Source: Phocaeicola vulgatus ATCC 8482 (GTDB taxonomy: Bacteria; Bacteroidota; Bacteroidia; Bacteroidales; Bacteroidaceae). From it: a stretch of DNA of 64,000 nt. The notes beneath the pieces are model-generated. The model searched no databases. It was given only the letters and a program-made list of their open reading frames with translations, and was not told the DNA's origin. The DNA lies in assembly GCF_000012825.1 (NCBI RefSeq), contig NC_009614.1, positions 2,046,001 to 2,110,000 on the forward strand, given 5' to 3'. Below, piece by piece: positions 32,041 through 40,816 of the stretch. Numbering within the stretch: the stretch's first letter is position 1; every line of letters begins with the position of its first letter. The position numbers and the translations under genes were made by a program.

Positions 32041-33246
32041 CTAAACTTTAGCGGACAGCAATGATTTGAAAACGAAAGTCTTAATACGACTCGATATGGA
32101 TAGGCCAAAATCCTTAACGTTTAATTTTCGGATGATTGTTTTGTAGAAGTTCCTTATCAATGCAGTCATCAGCAGGTATACTGCATTTTCTGCCATGAAT
32201 GACTTTGGCAAATGTTTCCATCCAAACCCGTTGTTCATGTCATCGAGGATTCTTTCCTTCCCACCGCACAGGTTATAGAACTCTACGACATCCCTTATGT
32301 CGGATTCGAAATCATTGGTAAGGATACACCGGTAGGTATATTCTCCTTCCCATAGCTCCCGTATGTCATCTGTTCTTCTTTGTCTTTGGATGACAAGACG
32401 GTATGGTTTCCCCTTCCACTTTTCTACGACAATCGAATTCAGCTCGAACCTGATTCCGTTGATCTCCTCAGCCTTCCATCCCCTGAGGGCGAACATGTCA
32501 TCGTAAAAAGCGGAGCATCTGTTGGCTCTGATATAGAAGTACTTGCAATGGGCCTTGACGGTATCTACAATCTCTTCGGAGCACGACCCACAATCCATAC
32601 GAGCTCTATTTATATGAATGCCGTTACATTCCAGCCTGGTGAAGATTCTTTCCAATGTACACTGCTGGCAGAACCGGACATTCGTGTTGCCATCCCGATT
32701 TTCAATGCCGACAATATGGTCACCTATAACGGCCACTCCCGGGCTGTATCCTGTGAACTTCTTGTATGTACGTTTGGCATCATACTTCTCCGTTTCAATG
32801 AACTGGTGGTCAAAATCCAGATCGTAACCCTGCTCCTGACATAATTCTCCGGTAGCAATGAGAGACTTGACCAACAATTCGTTCATTGTGTCAGCTGTAT
32901 TGAAGTCATATGATTTACCTGAGTCTGGAGATGAATACGTTATGTTGTCTGTAGTCAGTTCTTTTATGGCGCGAAGAATCGTGTCTGCGCTGCAGGTTTT
33001 AAGTTTGGGATGCAGGGAAAGATGGGGCATGAGATGAGTGGATATGTCTTCAATGCACGAGCCGCCACAGAAGAATACGCACATGAGAGAACGGATGATT
33101 TCACTGTATTGGTAACCATAGGTTCTGCTACGCAGTCCTAATGTGGAGTCGATTACGTCCGATAAAAGAGCATCAAATTGCTCCATGATTGAAAATATTC
33201 CGCCAAAAGGTGTGATTGAATCGAATTTTATTTGTACTTTAGCCAT
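32041..33246 (-). pseudogene. IS1380-family transposase, copy A (3' end displaced by IS4 insertion)
   Basis: The frame starts normally (MAKVQIKFDSITPFGGIFSI) but genuine transposase sequence ends at about 32073. The last residues (SLLSAKV) come from the inserted IS4 end. The missing ~28-residue C-terminus remains, displaced, left of 30619. It differs from copy B at only a few residues (for example LECNG versus LEWNG). It is probably inactive, since the C-terminus conserved in copy B is lost. Confidence 0.88.
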
Positions 33247-33513
33247 GTCTGCTGAAGATTGGTTTGATTTTTATTGCAACACGAAGTTAAGTGAATCTTC
33301 TGACATGACAAAGCACTGGGTAATACATTACTACTCAGTGCTTTAAATTATTCTTGTACAAAAGTGTTGCGGAAATTAGGTATATCAACAATTGAGGAAG
33401 CGTTATGCTTGTTTTGTTGTGACTCCACTCAAAATGCGGTGTTCCGGTTTCACGCTTCCATGTATTATCAGGTTCTTCCAAGAAACCTGGAAGGCGTAAA
33501 ATAATCCACATTT

Positions 33514-34881
33514 ATGAAGCAGTATTGGTCTTTTTTCAAATCGGGCAAGTTTGCTTTTCTTGCCTTGTTCTTCGTATCACTTACGGTAATATCTTGTGAC
33601 AACGATGACGATAACAATGTTTCTCCCGATCCGCCTATTGAGAAAGGCGAAATTGAGCTTGCAGAAAATGCCCAAGCTCTCAACTATTTTGATTTTATCA
33701 ATCCGAACGATGTGGAGATCTTAAATGCTGACACAACACAGATTCGTGTGAGCCAGGCATACCTGGATAAGATAAAGACAAAGGTAAACAAGAACGATGT
33801 GTTGTCTATATGGCGCAGCATTGACACGCCACCTTTCATTCGGAAGGTATCAAATGTATCGGCAAACGGAAAGGATGCTATTCTGACGACAACCCAAGGT
33901 ACATTGGCAGACCTGATAGAGCATGGCGACTTCAAGCTGAGCACGGAATTGTATGTTAACTACGGCGAGAAAGGCTTGAAGAACCGTTATTCCAAAGACG
34001 GCGTTTATCATCCCAGCGTGGTTATCTTCAGCGGTACAGAAGACAATGGCAAAAAGTATGCAACAGCCGAAGAGCTGCTGGCCCAAGAAGCTACATGGCA
34101 TATTTTCAACAAGGATGGAATAACCAATTATTCATACGAAGAAAAAGGCTTACGCATTGGACTGAAGGATGTACAGACCCACACAGCATTAGACCTTGAA
34201 ATCGGCATCAACATTTCCTGGTTCAAATTACGTAACTTTGATTGCTACTTCACAGGTGAGTACAAACTGGATGGTCCTCTGTTCGTTGAATGGGATGTGA
34301 AGGATAAATCAAGCGGCGGTGAAGTCCCATTAGTCTATTATCCTCCTATTGTAGTTGTATTCCCGATAGCAGGTCCCATTCACATTTCGGTCATGGTTAT
34401 ACCCACTTTAACTATGGACTGTAATGCACATGCAAAAGGCACGATAGGCATAACTCTGCCCATGACTTTTGATTCTTCCTTTAAGCTGGGTCCTTCCTAT
34501 GCAAGAGACAGAGGCTGGGTCTTTTATAAAGAATACAACCATTCGTTTAACTGCTATGTAGATCGAACCAACATCACTTACTCTGGTGAAGTGGCTGCAA
34601 GCCTGGGTGTATATTTCAAGACGGAAGTCAATATAGCCTATTGCGGAGGTCCTTTCGTTAAAGTAGGTCCTTCTGTTTCAACAGATCTGTCTGCAAGTGT
34701 AGTAACGGGTTCCGACTATCAGTTCAAGGTCAACACCAGCGGCAAGTTTAAGCTGGCCGGTAAGACAGGAGCCGAATTGCATATAGTGGGATATTCGTTA
34801 GGCAAGTGGGAAACGGAATATGTTTTAGCGGAGAAAGATGCCTGGAATAAAGAATTTATAGTAGATATGTGGCCTAAGTAG
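33514..34881 (+). CDS. Surface-type lipoprotein carried by the composite transposon
   Basis: 455-aa lipoprotein: signal with lipobox SLTVISC followed by acidic DNDDDNN, the type of sequence that sends Bacteroides lipoproteins to the cell surface. The mature part is beta-rich with cysteine-containing repeats (NFDCYFTGEYKLDGPLFVEW, IPTLTMDCNAHAKGTIGITL). No family recognised. It is the only complete non-transposase gene between the IS copies. Its codon use is AT-richer than the tra genes. A hairpin (34905-34938) with a T-rich tail follows. Confidence 0.7.
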   Translation: MKQYWSFFKSGKFAFLALFFVSLTVISCDNDDDNNVSPDPPIEKGEIELAENAQALNYFDFINPNDVEILNADTTQIRVSQAYLDKIKTKVNKNDVLSIWRSIDTPPFIRKVSNVSANGKDAILTTTQGTLADLIEHGDFKLSTELYVNYGEKGLKNRYSKDGVYHPSVVIFSGTEDNGKKYATAEELLAQEATWHIFNKDGITNYSYEEKGLRIGLKDVQTHTALDLEIGINISWFKLRNFDCYFTGEYKLDGPLFVEWDVKDKSSGGEVPLVYYPPIVVVFPIAGPIHISVMVIPTLTMDCNAHAKGTIGITLPMTFDSSFKLGPSYARDRGWVFYKEYNHSFNCYVDRTNITYSGEVAASLGVYFKTEVNIAYCGGPFVKVGPSVSTDLSASVVTGSDYQFKVNTSGKFKLAGKTGAELHIVGYSLGKWETEYVLAEKDAWNKEFIVDMWPK

Positions 34882-34904
34882 GGCTTTTAGCGGATAAACC
34901 TCAA

Positions 34905-34961
34905 TCAGTCATTAGAACGAGAAAAGTAAAGCGACTGACTATTTTTATTCGTTCTAACGAC
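34905..34961 (+). terminator. Alternative hairpins after the lipoprotein gene
   Basis: TCAGTC (34905-34910)/GACTGA (34933-34938) followed by CTATTTTTAT is terminator-like. The overlapping pair TTAGAACGA (34912-34920)/TCGTTCTAA (34949-34957) is mutually exclusive with it. Confidence 0.4.
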
Positions 34962-35032
34962 CGAATTGGGTTAAAAGAGACAAAATGGGCGAGGAAGACC
35001 ACTGAGCTTTCAGCCTATTTTGTGACTTTCAC

Positions 35033-35293
35033 TTATAGTCTAAAACGATATAGCATTAATGAATTGTCTTCCTCGTCCATATTGGGTATGATATACGAAT
35101 AATAATAGGGTGCCATATATCCCATTACTCTAAAATTCGTAGGAACGGATACATCTGCAATGAGCTTACCTTCTTTATAAATTTGCAGCCCATCTTTTTC
35201 TATATCCTTCTTTTTATACGATCTGAATAAAGATTGATTGCTGATTACGTGTGTTGAAAATAGTTTAGGATATCTTTTGTCCGCCTGACTACT
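35033..35293 (-). pseudogene. C-terminal fragment of a BF3164-like six-bladed beta-propeller lipoprotein
   Basis: The reverse strand reads an uninterrupted 86-residue tail (DKRYPKLFSTHVISNQSLF, LIADVSVPTNFRVMGYMAPY, DNSLMLYRFRL, stop at 35033-35035), closed upstream by an in-frame TAG at 35294-35296. It resembles the end of BF3164-type/TolB-like propeller lipoproteins. The 5' three quarters of the gene are gone. The remaining DNA to 35469 holds only a -7-like TACTTTTG near 35363. Confidence 0.6.
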
Positions 35294-35469
35294 CTAATGC
35301 TATCCACTTTCTATCCACCCTTATTTTTGTGACAGACTGTTGGCTGGATGCTCGTGGAAAATCGTTACTTTTGCAGCCGTTTTCAGGCAGGATAGGTTCA
35401 TGTAATTGGGATAAAGTGGCATTAGCCGTAGGAATTCCTGCATCAGAAAGTGATTATTATCAACATAAA

Positions 35470-37069
35470 CCTAATTTCCGCAACACTTTTGTATAAGAAT
35501 AATTTAAAGCAGTGAGTAGTAATATATTACTCAGTGCTTTGTCATGTTCGAAGATTTACTTAACTTCGTGTTGCGTAAAAATCAAACCAATCTTCAGCAG
35601 ACATGGCTAAAGTACAAATAAAATTCGATTCAATCACACCTTTTGGCGGAATATTTTCAATCATGGAGCAATTTGATGCTCTTTTATCGGACGTAATCGA
35701 CTCCACATTAGGACTGCGTAGCAGAACCTATGGTTACCAATACAGTGAAATCATCCGTTCTCTCATGTGCGTATTCTTCTGTGGCGGCTCGTGCATTGAA
35801 GACATATCCACTCATCTCATGCCCCATCTTTCCCTGCATCCCAAACTTAAAACCTGCAGCGCAGACACGATTCTTCGCGCCATAAAAGAACTGACTACAG
35901 ACAACATAACGTATTCATCTCCAGACTCAGGTAAATCATATGACTTCAATACAGCTGACACAATGACCGAATTGTTGGTCAAGTCTCTCATTGCTACCGG
36001 AGAATTATGTCAGGAGCAGGGTTACGATCTGGATTTTGACCACCAGTTCATTGAAACGGAGAAGTATGATGCCAAACGTACATACAAGAAGTTCACAGGA
36101 TACAGCCCGGGAGTGGCCGTTATAGGTGACCATATTGTCGGCATTGAAAATCGGGATGGCAACACGAATGTCCGGTTCTGTCAGCAGTGTACATTGGAAA
36201 GAATCTTCACCAGGCTGGAATGGAACGGCATTCATATAAATAGAGCCCGTATGGATTGTGGGTCGTGCTCCGAAGAGATTGTAGATACCGTCAAGGCCCA
36301 TTGCAAGTACTTCTATATCAGAGCCAACAGATGCTCCGCTTTTTATGAAGACATGTTCGCTCTCAGGGGATGGAAAGCTGAGGAAATCAACGGGATCAGG
36401 TTTGAGTTGAACTCGATTGTCGTAGAAAAATGGAAGGGGAAACCATACCGTCTTGTCATCCAAAGACAAAGAAGAGCAGATGACATACGGGAGCTATGGG
36501 AAGGAGAATATACCTACCGGTGTATCCTTACCAATGATTTCGAATCCGATATAAGGGATGTCGTAGAGTTCTATAACCTGCGCGGTGGGAAGGAAAGAAT
36601 CCTCGATGACATGAACAACGGGTTTGGATGGAAACATTTGCCAAAGTCATTCATGGCAGAAAATGCAGTATACCTGCTGATGACTGCATTGATAAGGAAC
36701 TTCTACAAAACGATCATCCGAAAATTAAACGTTAAGGATTTTGGCCTATCCATATCGAGTCGTATTAAGACTTTCGTTTTCAAATACATCTCGGTTGCCG
36801 CAAAGTGGATTAGGACTTCAAGGACGTACGTGCTAAACATCTATACCGAGAATCCAGCGTATAAAATAGCCTTTCAACAGGATTTTGGCTAATCCTTATT
36901 CTAATGGTGGGTAATGCGTATTGCCTCAAGTCGCTTCATGGGGTAAGGGGAAGTTATGCAAAAGAGTGGACCTTTGGCACCTTCGTTTCACTAAAACACA
37001 ATGTAAAGATAATAAACTCACTAAAAAATGCATGGCAATCTCTGATTTCATTCGCTTGCGGAAATTAGG
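35470..37069 (+). mobile_element. IS1380-family copy B (intact)
   Basis: 1600-bp element with ends CCTAATTTCCGCAA and its complement, transposase in full length. Orientation is opposite to copy A. Nearly identical to copy A over its whole length, including the non-coding tail. Confidence 0.88.
35603..36892 (+). CDS. IS1380-family transposase
   Basis: 429-aa DDE transposase (MAKVQIKFDSITPFGGIFSI). Plausible catalytic residues lie in DLDFDHQFIETEKYDAKRTY and in MDCGSCSEEIVD, with the late YRCILTNDFESDIRDVVEFY segment. The full C-terminus (VAAKWIRTSRTYVLNIYTEN) is present, unlike copy A. It could serve both ends of the composite transposon. Confidence 0.92.
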   Translation: MAKVQIKFDSITPFGGIFSIMEQFDALLSDVIDSTLGLRSRTYGYQYSEIIRSLMCVFFCGGSCIEDISTHLMPHLSLHPKLKTCSADTILRAIKELTTDNITYSSPDSGKSYDFNTADTMTELLVKSLIATGELCQEQGYDLDFDHQFIETEKYDAKRTYKKFTGYSPGVAVIGDHIVGIENRDGNTNVRFCQQCTLERIFTRLEWNGIHINRARMDCGSCSEEIVDTVKAHCKYFYIRANRCSAFYEDMFALRGWKAEEINGIRFELNSIVVEKWKGKPYRLVIQRQRRADDIRELWEGEYTYRCILTNDFESDIRDVVEFYNLRGGKERILDDMNNGFGWKHLPKSFMAENAVYLLMTALIRNFYKTIIRKLNVKDFGLSISSRIKTFVFKYISVAAKWIRTSRTYVLNIYTENPAYKIAFQQDFG

Positions 37070-37070
37070 T

Positions 37071-38306
37071 TTACCATTCCAGACGTTCCTTCACATTGTT
37101 CATCGCCTCTTTCAGGCTGCTGTTCATGACCCGCGCATAATGCTGCGTCATGCGTGTGGAGGCATGTCCGAGCATGACGGACACGTCCTGCAAGGGTACA
37201 TTGTTGGCGAGCGTGACGGTGGTCCCGAAAGTGTGCCTGGCCACATGCGTGGTCAGATTTTTCTTTATGCCGCAGAAATCGGCGATTTCCTTGAGGTAGC
37301 TGTTCATTTTCTGGTTGCACATGACAGGCAGGCAGCATCCTTTCTTTACGCAGATCGGATGTTCCCTGTATTTCTCCAATATGGCCAGTGGAACGGGCAG
37401 CAGCGGGATGTTGCTGATGGAAGACGCTTTTCTGCGGTGTTCCAACTTGACCCTTCCCTTCCTTATCCACCAGTCACCGAGATTGTCCTGTACCAGGTTT
37501 TCACCACTCAGAGTGGCGACATCGGAGAACGCCAGACCGGTGAAGCACGCGAAGACAAATATGTCCCTGACCAGCTCGAGCCGTGGGATGGTGAATTTCT
37601 TTTTCATGACGGCCTGCAACTCGTCGTAGGTCAGGAATACCGGATCGGTCTCGTCCTGTTCCATCTTGTAACCGTAAAAGGGATTCTTACGCATCCATTC
37701 CTTTGCCAATGCCATGTTGGTGAATTTCTTGAAACATTTCATGTAGCGGACTATCGTGTTACGGCACAGTCCCCCCTCCGTTTTCAGGTAAATGTCAAAC
37801 GCGCGGATGAACTCCGGTGTCAGCTCATGGAAGGTGATATCCTCCTTGCCGTAATAAGAGGGGATAAGCCGCTGCAATTTCTTCACCACGTTCTTGTACC
37901 GGTTGATCGTAACGGGAGAGTAGTCTATGCCTGTCAGTGTTTCCATTTCCTTGATGCCATCCTGCATGGTACCGAGCAATGTACGCATTTCGGTGTCTTT
38001 CCCGAAAACACGTTTCAGGATCAGTTTCGGGGTAATCAGGGCCTGTTCCAATACCAGTTCCTTGTGTTTCTCGAGGGCACGTGCGTGTAACTCCGCAATA
38101 TAGGTATTCAATGCGATGGATGCCCTGTCCCTGCCCTTGCTGCATCCTTTGGCCGCATTCCATAAGTTCAGAGGCACGCTTCTTTGGATACGGGCATCGT
38201 CGTAGCTCCCGTTGATGGTTATCCGCATCAGTACGGGGGCCTCACCGTTTTTCAACAATTTCGTTTTGAGCACGAAAAAAAGAATGTTCATTGTTCCTTG
38301 TTTCAT
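37071..38306 (-). CDS. int: Tyrosine recombinase/integrase of the ICE (IntDOT-like)
   Basis: 411-aa tyrosine recombinase starting at 38306 (MKQGTMNILFFVLKTKLLKN); the frame is open further upstream but lacks conserved sequence. It has an N-terminal arm-binding domain, a SAM-like core-binding domain (FHELTPEFIRAFDIYLKTEG) and a catalytic domain with HVARHTF, GHASTRMTQHYARV (H/R/H/Y residues). In the first motif CFTGLAFSDV the usual arginine of TGLR is an alanine, as known for IntDOT-type enzymes. The stop codon lies within the TTTAC duplication of the composite transposon, so the protein is intact. Confidence 0.92.
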   Translation of the reverse strand: MKQGTMNILFFVLKTKLLKNGEAPVLMRITINGSYDDARIQRSVPLNLWNAAKGCSKGRDRASIALNTYIAELHARALEKHKELVLEQALITPKLILKRVFGKDTEMRTLLGTMQDGIKEMETLTGIDYSPVTINRYKNVVKKLQRLIPSYYGKEDITFHELTPEFIRAFDIYLKTEGGLCRNTIVRYMKCFKKFTNMALAKEWMRKNPFYGYKMEQDETDPVFLTYDELQAVMKKKFTIPRLELVRDIFVFACFTGLAFSDVATLSGENLVQDNLGDWWIRKGRVKLEHRRKASSISNIPLLPVPLAILEKYREHPICVKKGCCLPVMCNQKMNSYLKEIADFCGIKKNLTTHVARHTFGTTVTLANNVPLQDVSVMLGHASTRMTQHYARVMNSSLKEAMNNVKERLEW

Positions 38307-38551
38307 CACTTTTGTTTTTTTAGAGGTGTTACATCCAATTGTTTCGTCAAAACCGGATGGCATGAGGACGTGAAACGAAATGTTAAATTCGGTGGCTTTT
38401 TTGAGGGACTTGTGGAATAGCCATAAAAATCCCATTTTTATCAGGTTCGAATTGCCTTTTGTATCCCGGGTTCGATTCCTTTTTTTATCCCGATGGGAAA
38501 TACCGAATTTTTAAATTTATTTCACATTTTCAACTCCATCCGGTCATGTGT

Positions 38552-38561
38552 GCAAAATTAC
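38552..38561 (-). other. Candidate attachment-site core (GTANNTTTGC) at the ICE right end
   Basis: The reverse strand reads GTAATTTTGC, matching the 10-bp core reported for CTnDOT-type integration. It lies about 250 bp from the integrase start and 150 bp before the tRNA-Phe terminator, where the element's end is expected. The left end is outside the window, so the matching copy cannot be checked. The motif also overlaps the -7 promoter consensus, so chance is possible. Confidence 0.4.
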
Positions 38562-38710
38562 TTTTTCACACCGGAGATTGAAATTGTCAAACAGTTGAAA
38601 AACAATGAAGTATGATACATATTTATGGCTTTTTCAAAAGCCTTAAAAAAAGCCACTGAACTGGCAAAATCCAACTTCACAAATATGTAATGAAATGCGT
38701 AGCGAGGGTA

Positions 38711-38747
38711 AAAAAAGAACCCTTGAACTATCTCTAATTCAAGGGTT
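38711..38747 (-). terminator. Terminator of tRNA-Phe
   Basis: A 9-bp stem AACCCTTGA (38718-38726)/TCAAGGGTT (38739-38747) is followed on the minus strand by CTTTTTT. It lies about 20 nt after the tRNA. Confidence 0.85.
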
Positions 38748-38768
38748 TTCTAAAATTGAAAAGCTTTT

Positions 38769-38844
38769 TGGTGGTGCCACCAGGAATCGAACCGGGGACA
38801 CAAGGATTTTCAGTCCTTTGCTCTACCAACTGAGCTATGGCACC
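38769..38844 (-). tRNA. tRNA-Phe (GAA)
   Basis: Cloverleaf on the minus strand: acceptor GGTGCCA/TGGCACC, anticodon loop CTGAAAA with GAA, T-arm GGTTCGATTCC, and a genome-encoded CCA end (38769-38771). Confidence 0.95.
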
Positions 38845-38961
38845 ATTATTTCTTGTTTGCGGTTGCAAAGGTAGTGAAACTTTTTTAAACTACAAACTAT
38901 TTCTAAAAAAAAACACTGATAAAAACATAAGGTGCTTATTATCAGTGTTGTTTAATTAAAA

Positions 38962-40002
38962 TTATTTTTCTTTTAGTGGATTCCAACCTTGCGCTTTCAG
39001 CTCAAACTCTTGTCCGTCACGGGTAATCAGGGCACATCCCAGCTCCGGTTTGGTGATGTGACCAATCACTTTTATACCCTCTATAGCCGAAACTCGTTCA
39101 TGCTCTGTTAAAGGTACAGTAAATAATAGCTCATAGTCCTCACCACCATTTAAAGCACATGTTGTCACATTCATATTCAGTTCTTCCGCCATTACAGCCG
39201 TTTGGTAATCAATGGGAATTCTTTCCTCGTAAATGCGACAGCCGGTATCGCTTTGTGAGCATATATGTAGCAGTTCCGAAGAAAGGCCGTCGGAAATATC
39301 CATCATAGCGGTGGGCTTGATTCCCGCTTTTGCCAGTTTCTCAATGATATCCTTACGTGCTTCAGGCTTTAACTGACGTTCCAAAATATATTCTTTTCCG
39401 GAAAAATCCGGATTTGCTTCTTTTTCTCCTTGGAAAACAGCCTTTTCACGCTCTAGAAGTTGAAGTCCCATATAAGCTCCTCCCAAGTCACCGCTGACAC
39501 AAATCAAGTCTGTATCTTGTGCGCCGTTGCGATAAACCACTTTGTCCTTGTCCGCTTCACCTATGCAAGTAATACTGATGGCGAGCCCGGTTACGGATGA
39601 AGTTGTATCTCCACCCACAATATCTACATGGTGTAGTTCACAAGCCAGTTTTAGCCCATCATAGAACTGTTCTAAATCTTCAATACAAAAGCGTTTGGAC
39701 AGTGCGATAGAAACTGTGATTTGTTTTGGAGTACCATTCATAGCATAAATGTCCGAGAAGTTTACGATGGCCGATTTATATCCCAAATGTTTCAATGGGG
39801 TATAAACCAAATCAAAATGTACCCCTTCCATCAGTAAGTCTGTGGTCACCAATACCTCTTTATCTTTAAATTCCAATACGGCTGCATCGTCTCCCACACC
39901 ATATTGGGTTTCCGGATTTTTTAACTCGATATCCTTCGTTAGATGTTTAATGAGGCCGAACTCACCTAAGGTCGCTATTTCTGTTCTGTTTATTTCCTGC
40001 AT
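38962..40002 (-). CDS. thiL: Thiamine-monophosphate kinase
   Basis: 346-aa ThiL, which phosphorylates thiamine monophosphate to the diphosphate cofactor. Motifs: YGVGDDAAVL near residue 35 (nucleotide/metal), VGGDTTSS near 145, DISDGLSSEL near 238, and GGEDYELLF near 290. Length is standard. The next gene ends 4 nt away on the same strand, so thiL is probably the last gene of a four-gene operon sppA-lpxK-pnp-thiL. Confidence 0.95.
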   Translation of the reverse strand: MQEINRTEIATLGEFGLIKHLTKDIELKNPETQYGVGDDAAVLEFKDKEVLVTTDLLMEGVHFDLVYTPLKHLGYKSAIVNFSDIYAMNGTPKQITVSIALSKRFCIEDLEQFYDGLKLACELHHVDIVGGDTTSSVTGLAISITCIGEADKDKVVYRNGAQDTDLICVSGDLGGAYMGLQLLEREKAVFQGEKEANPDFSGKEYILERQLKPEARKDIIEKLAKAGIKPTAMMDISDGLSSELLHICSQSDTGCRIYEERIPIDYQTAVMAEELNMNVTTCALNGGEDYELLFTVPLTEHERVSAIEGIKVIGHITKPELGCALITRDGQEFELKAQGWNPLKEK

Positions 40003-40006
40003 GTTC

Positions 40007-40816
40007 TTAAATTCGATTAATCATTTCACGCATAATGGTAGTCATGCGCGGTTGCGCTTCATCTGCCGCTTTCTGAACCTCTTCGTGTGAAACTTCCACA
40101 ATTTTTCCCTCCACGCCTAGGTCGGTGATAACCGATACTCCAAACACTTTGATGCCACAATGGTTTGCTACAATAACTTCAGGAACGGTAGACATACCTA
40201 CGGCGTCAGCTCCAAGAATGTGGAACATCTTGTATTCTGCCGGAGTTTCGAAGGTAGGTCCCTGTGTACCGATATATACTCCTTGTTGTACTTTGATACC
40301 TTTTTCTTTAGCGATCTCCAGTGCTTTGTCTATCAGTTCTTTGGAGTAGGCTTCACTCATATCCGGGAAACGGGGGCCGTATTCAATGTTCTTGCCGTGC
40401 AACGGATGTTCGGGAAAAAAGTTGATATGATCTCTGATAATCATCAGATCACCAATTTCAAAGTCTGCATTCGTACCTCCAGCTGCATTGGATACGAACA
40501 ATGTTTTGATGCCTAATTCACGCATCACCCGTACGGGGAAAGTAACTTCTTTCATGGAGTATCCTTCATAGAAGTGGAAACGTCCTTGCATAGCCATGAT
40601 GTCTTTATTACCTAATTTGCCGAAAATCAATTTACCGCTATGTCCCTCTACGGTTGAAACAGGGAAATTAGGGATATCTTTGTAACTGATCTCGTATTTA
40701 TCGGTAATTTCGTGTACCAGGCTTCCTAAGCCGGTACCTAATATAATAGCAGTTTCGGGACTGGTATGCATCTTTTCTCTAAGAAAAGTTGCTGTTTCTT
40801 GAATTTTTTCTAACAT
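40007..40816 (-). CDS. Purine nucleoside phosphorylase (PNP-I, trimeric type)
   Basis: 269-aa enzyme that splits purine nucleosides with phosphate into base and ribose-1-phosphate. Phosphate-binding GTGLGSLV and EGHSGKL, then GRFHFYEGY, SNAAGG, and the purine-site segment MSTVPEVIVANH plus VSVITDLG are as in low-molecular-mass PNPs. Its start overlaps the end of lpxK by 38 nt. Confidence 0.93.
   Translation of the reverse strand: MLEKIQETATFLREKMHTSPETAIILGTGLGSLVHEITDKYEISYKDIPNFPVSTVEGHSGKLIFGKLGNKDIMAMQGRFHFYEGYSMKEVTFPVRVMRELGIKTLFVSNAAGGTNADFEIGDLMIIRDHINFFPEHPLHGKNIEYGPRFPDMSEAYSKELIDKALEIAKEKGIKVQQGVYIGTQGPTFETPAEYKMFHILGADAVGMSTVPEVIVANHCGIKVFGVSVITDLGVEGKIVEVSHEEVQKAADEAQPRMTTIMREMINRI

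Larger units (their letters stand above)
30620..32063 (+). mobile_element. IS4-family insertion sequence with 9-bp target duplication
   Basis: 1444-bp element. Imperfect inverted ends: ATTGGTGTCCGGTAAAAG at the left and ATTGCTGTCCGCTAAAGT read inward at the right. ATTTGAAAA is duplicated at 30611-30619 and 32064-32072. The uninterrupted target is visible in copy B as TTTTCAAAT. Confidence 0.85.
30327..33380 (-). mobile_element. IS1380-family copy A, interrupted by an IS4-family element
   Basis: A 1.6-kb IS1380-type element in reverse orientation, split at 30611-32072 by the IS4-type insertion. After removal of the insert and one ATTTGAAAA copy it is collinear with copy B and of the same length (about 1601 versus 1600 bp). 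Confidence 0.85.
30327..37069. mobile_element. Composite transposon: two inverted IS1380-family copies with cargo
   Basis: 6.7-kb unit bounded by inverted IS1380-type copies (30327-33380 and 35470-37069). The outermost ends both read CCTAATTTCCGCAAGCGA inward and the inner ends CCTAATTTCCGCAACACT. The flanks share TTTAC, as expected if the whole unit moved at once, while the inner flanks of the two copies do not match each other. The interior carries a lipoprotein gene and a gene fragment. It sits exactly at the 3' end of the integrase gene. Confidence 0.8.

Noticed and set aside
38467-38484. T-arm-like CCCGGGTTCGATTCC as a tRNA remnant or att duplication
   Set aside because: It stands in the opposite orientation to tRNA-Phe, is not extended by acceptor-stem sequence, and does not match beyond the common T-arm motif.
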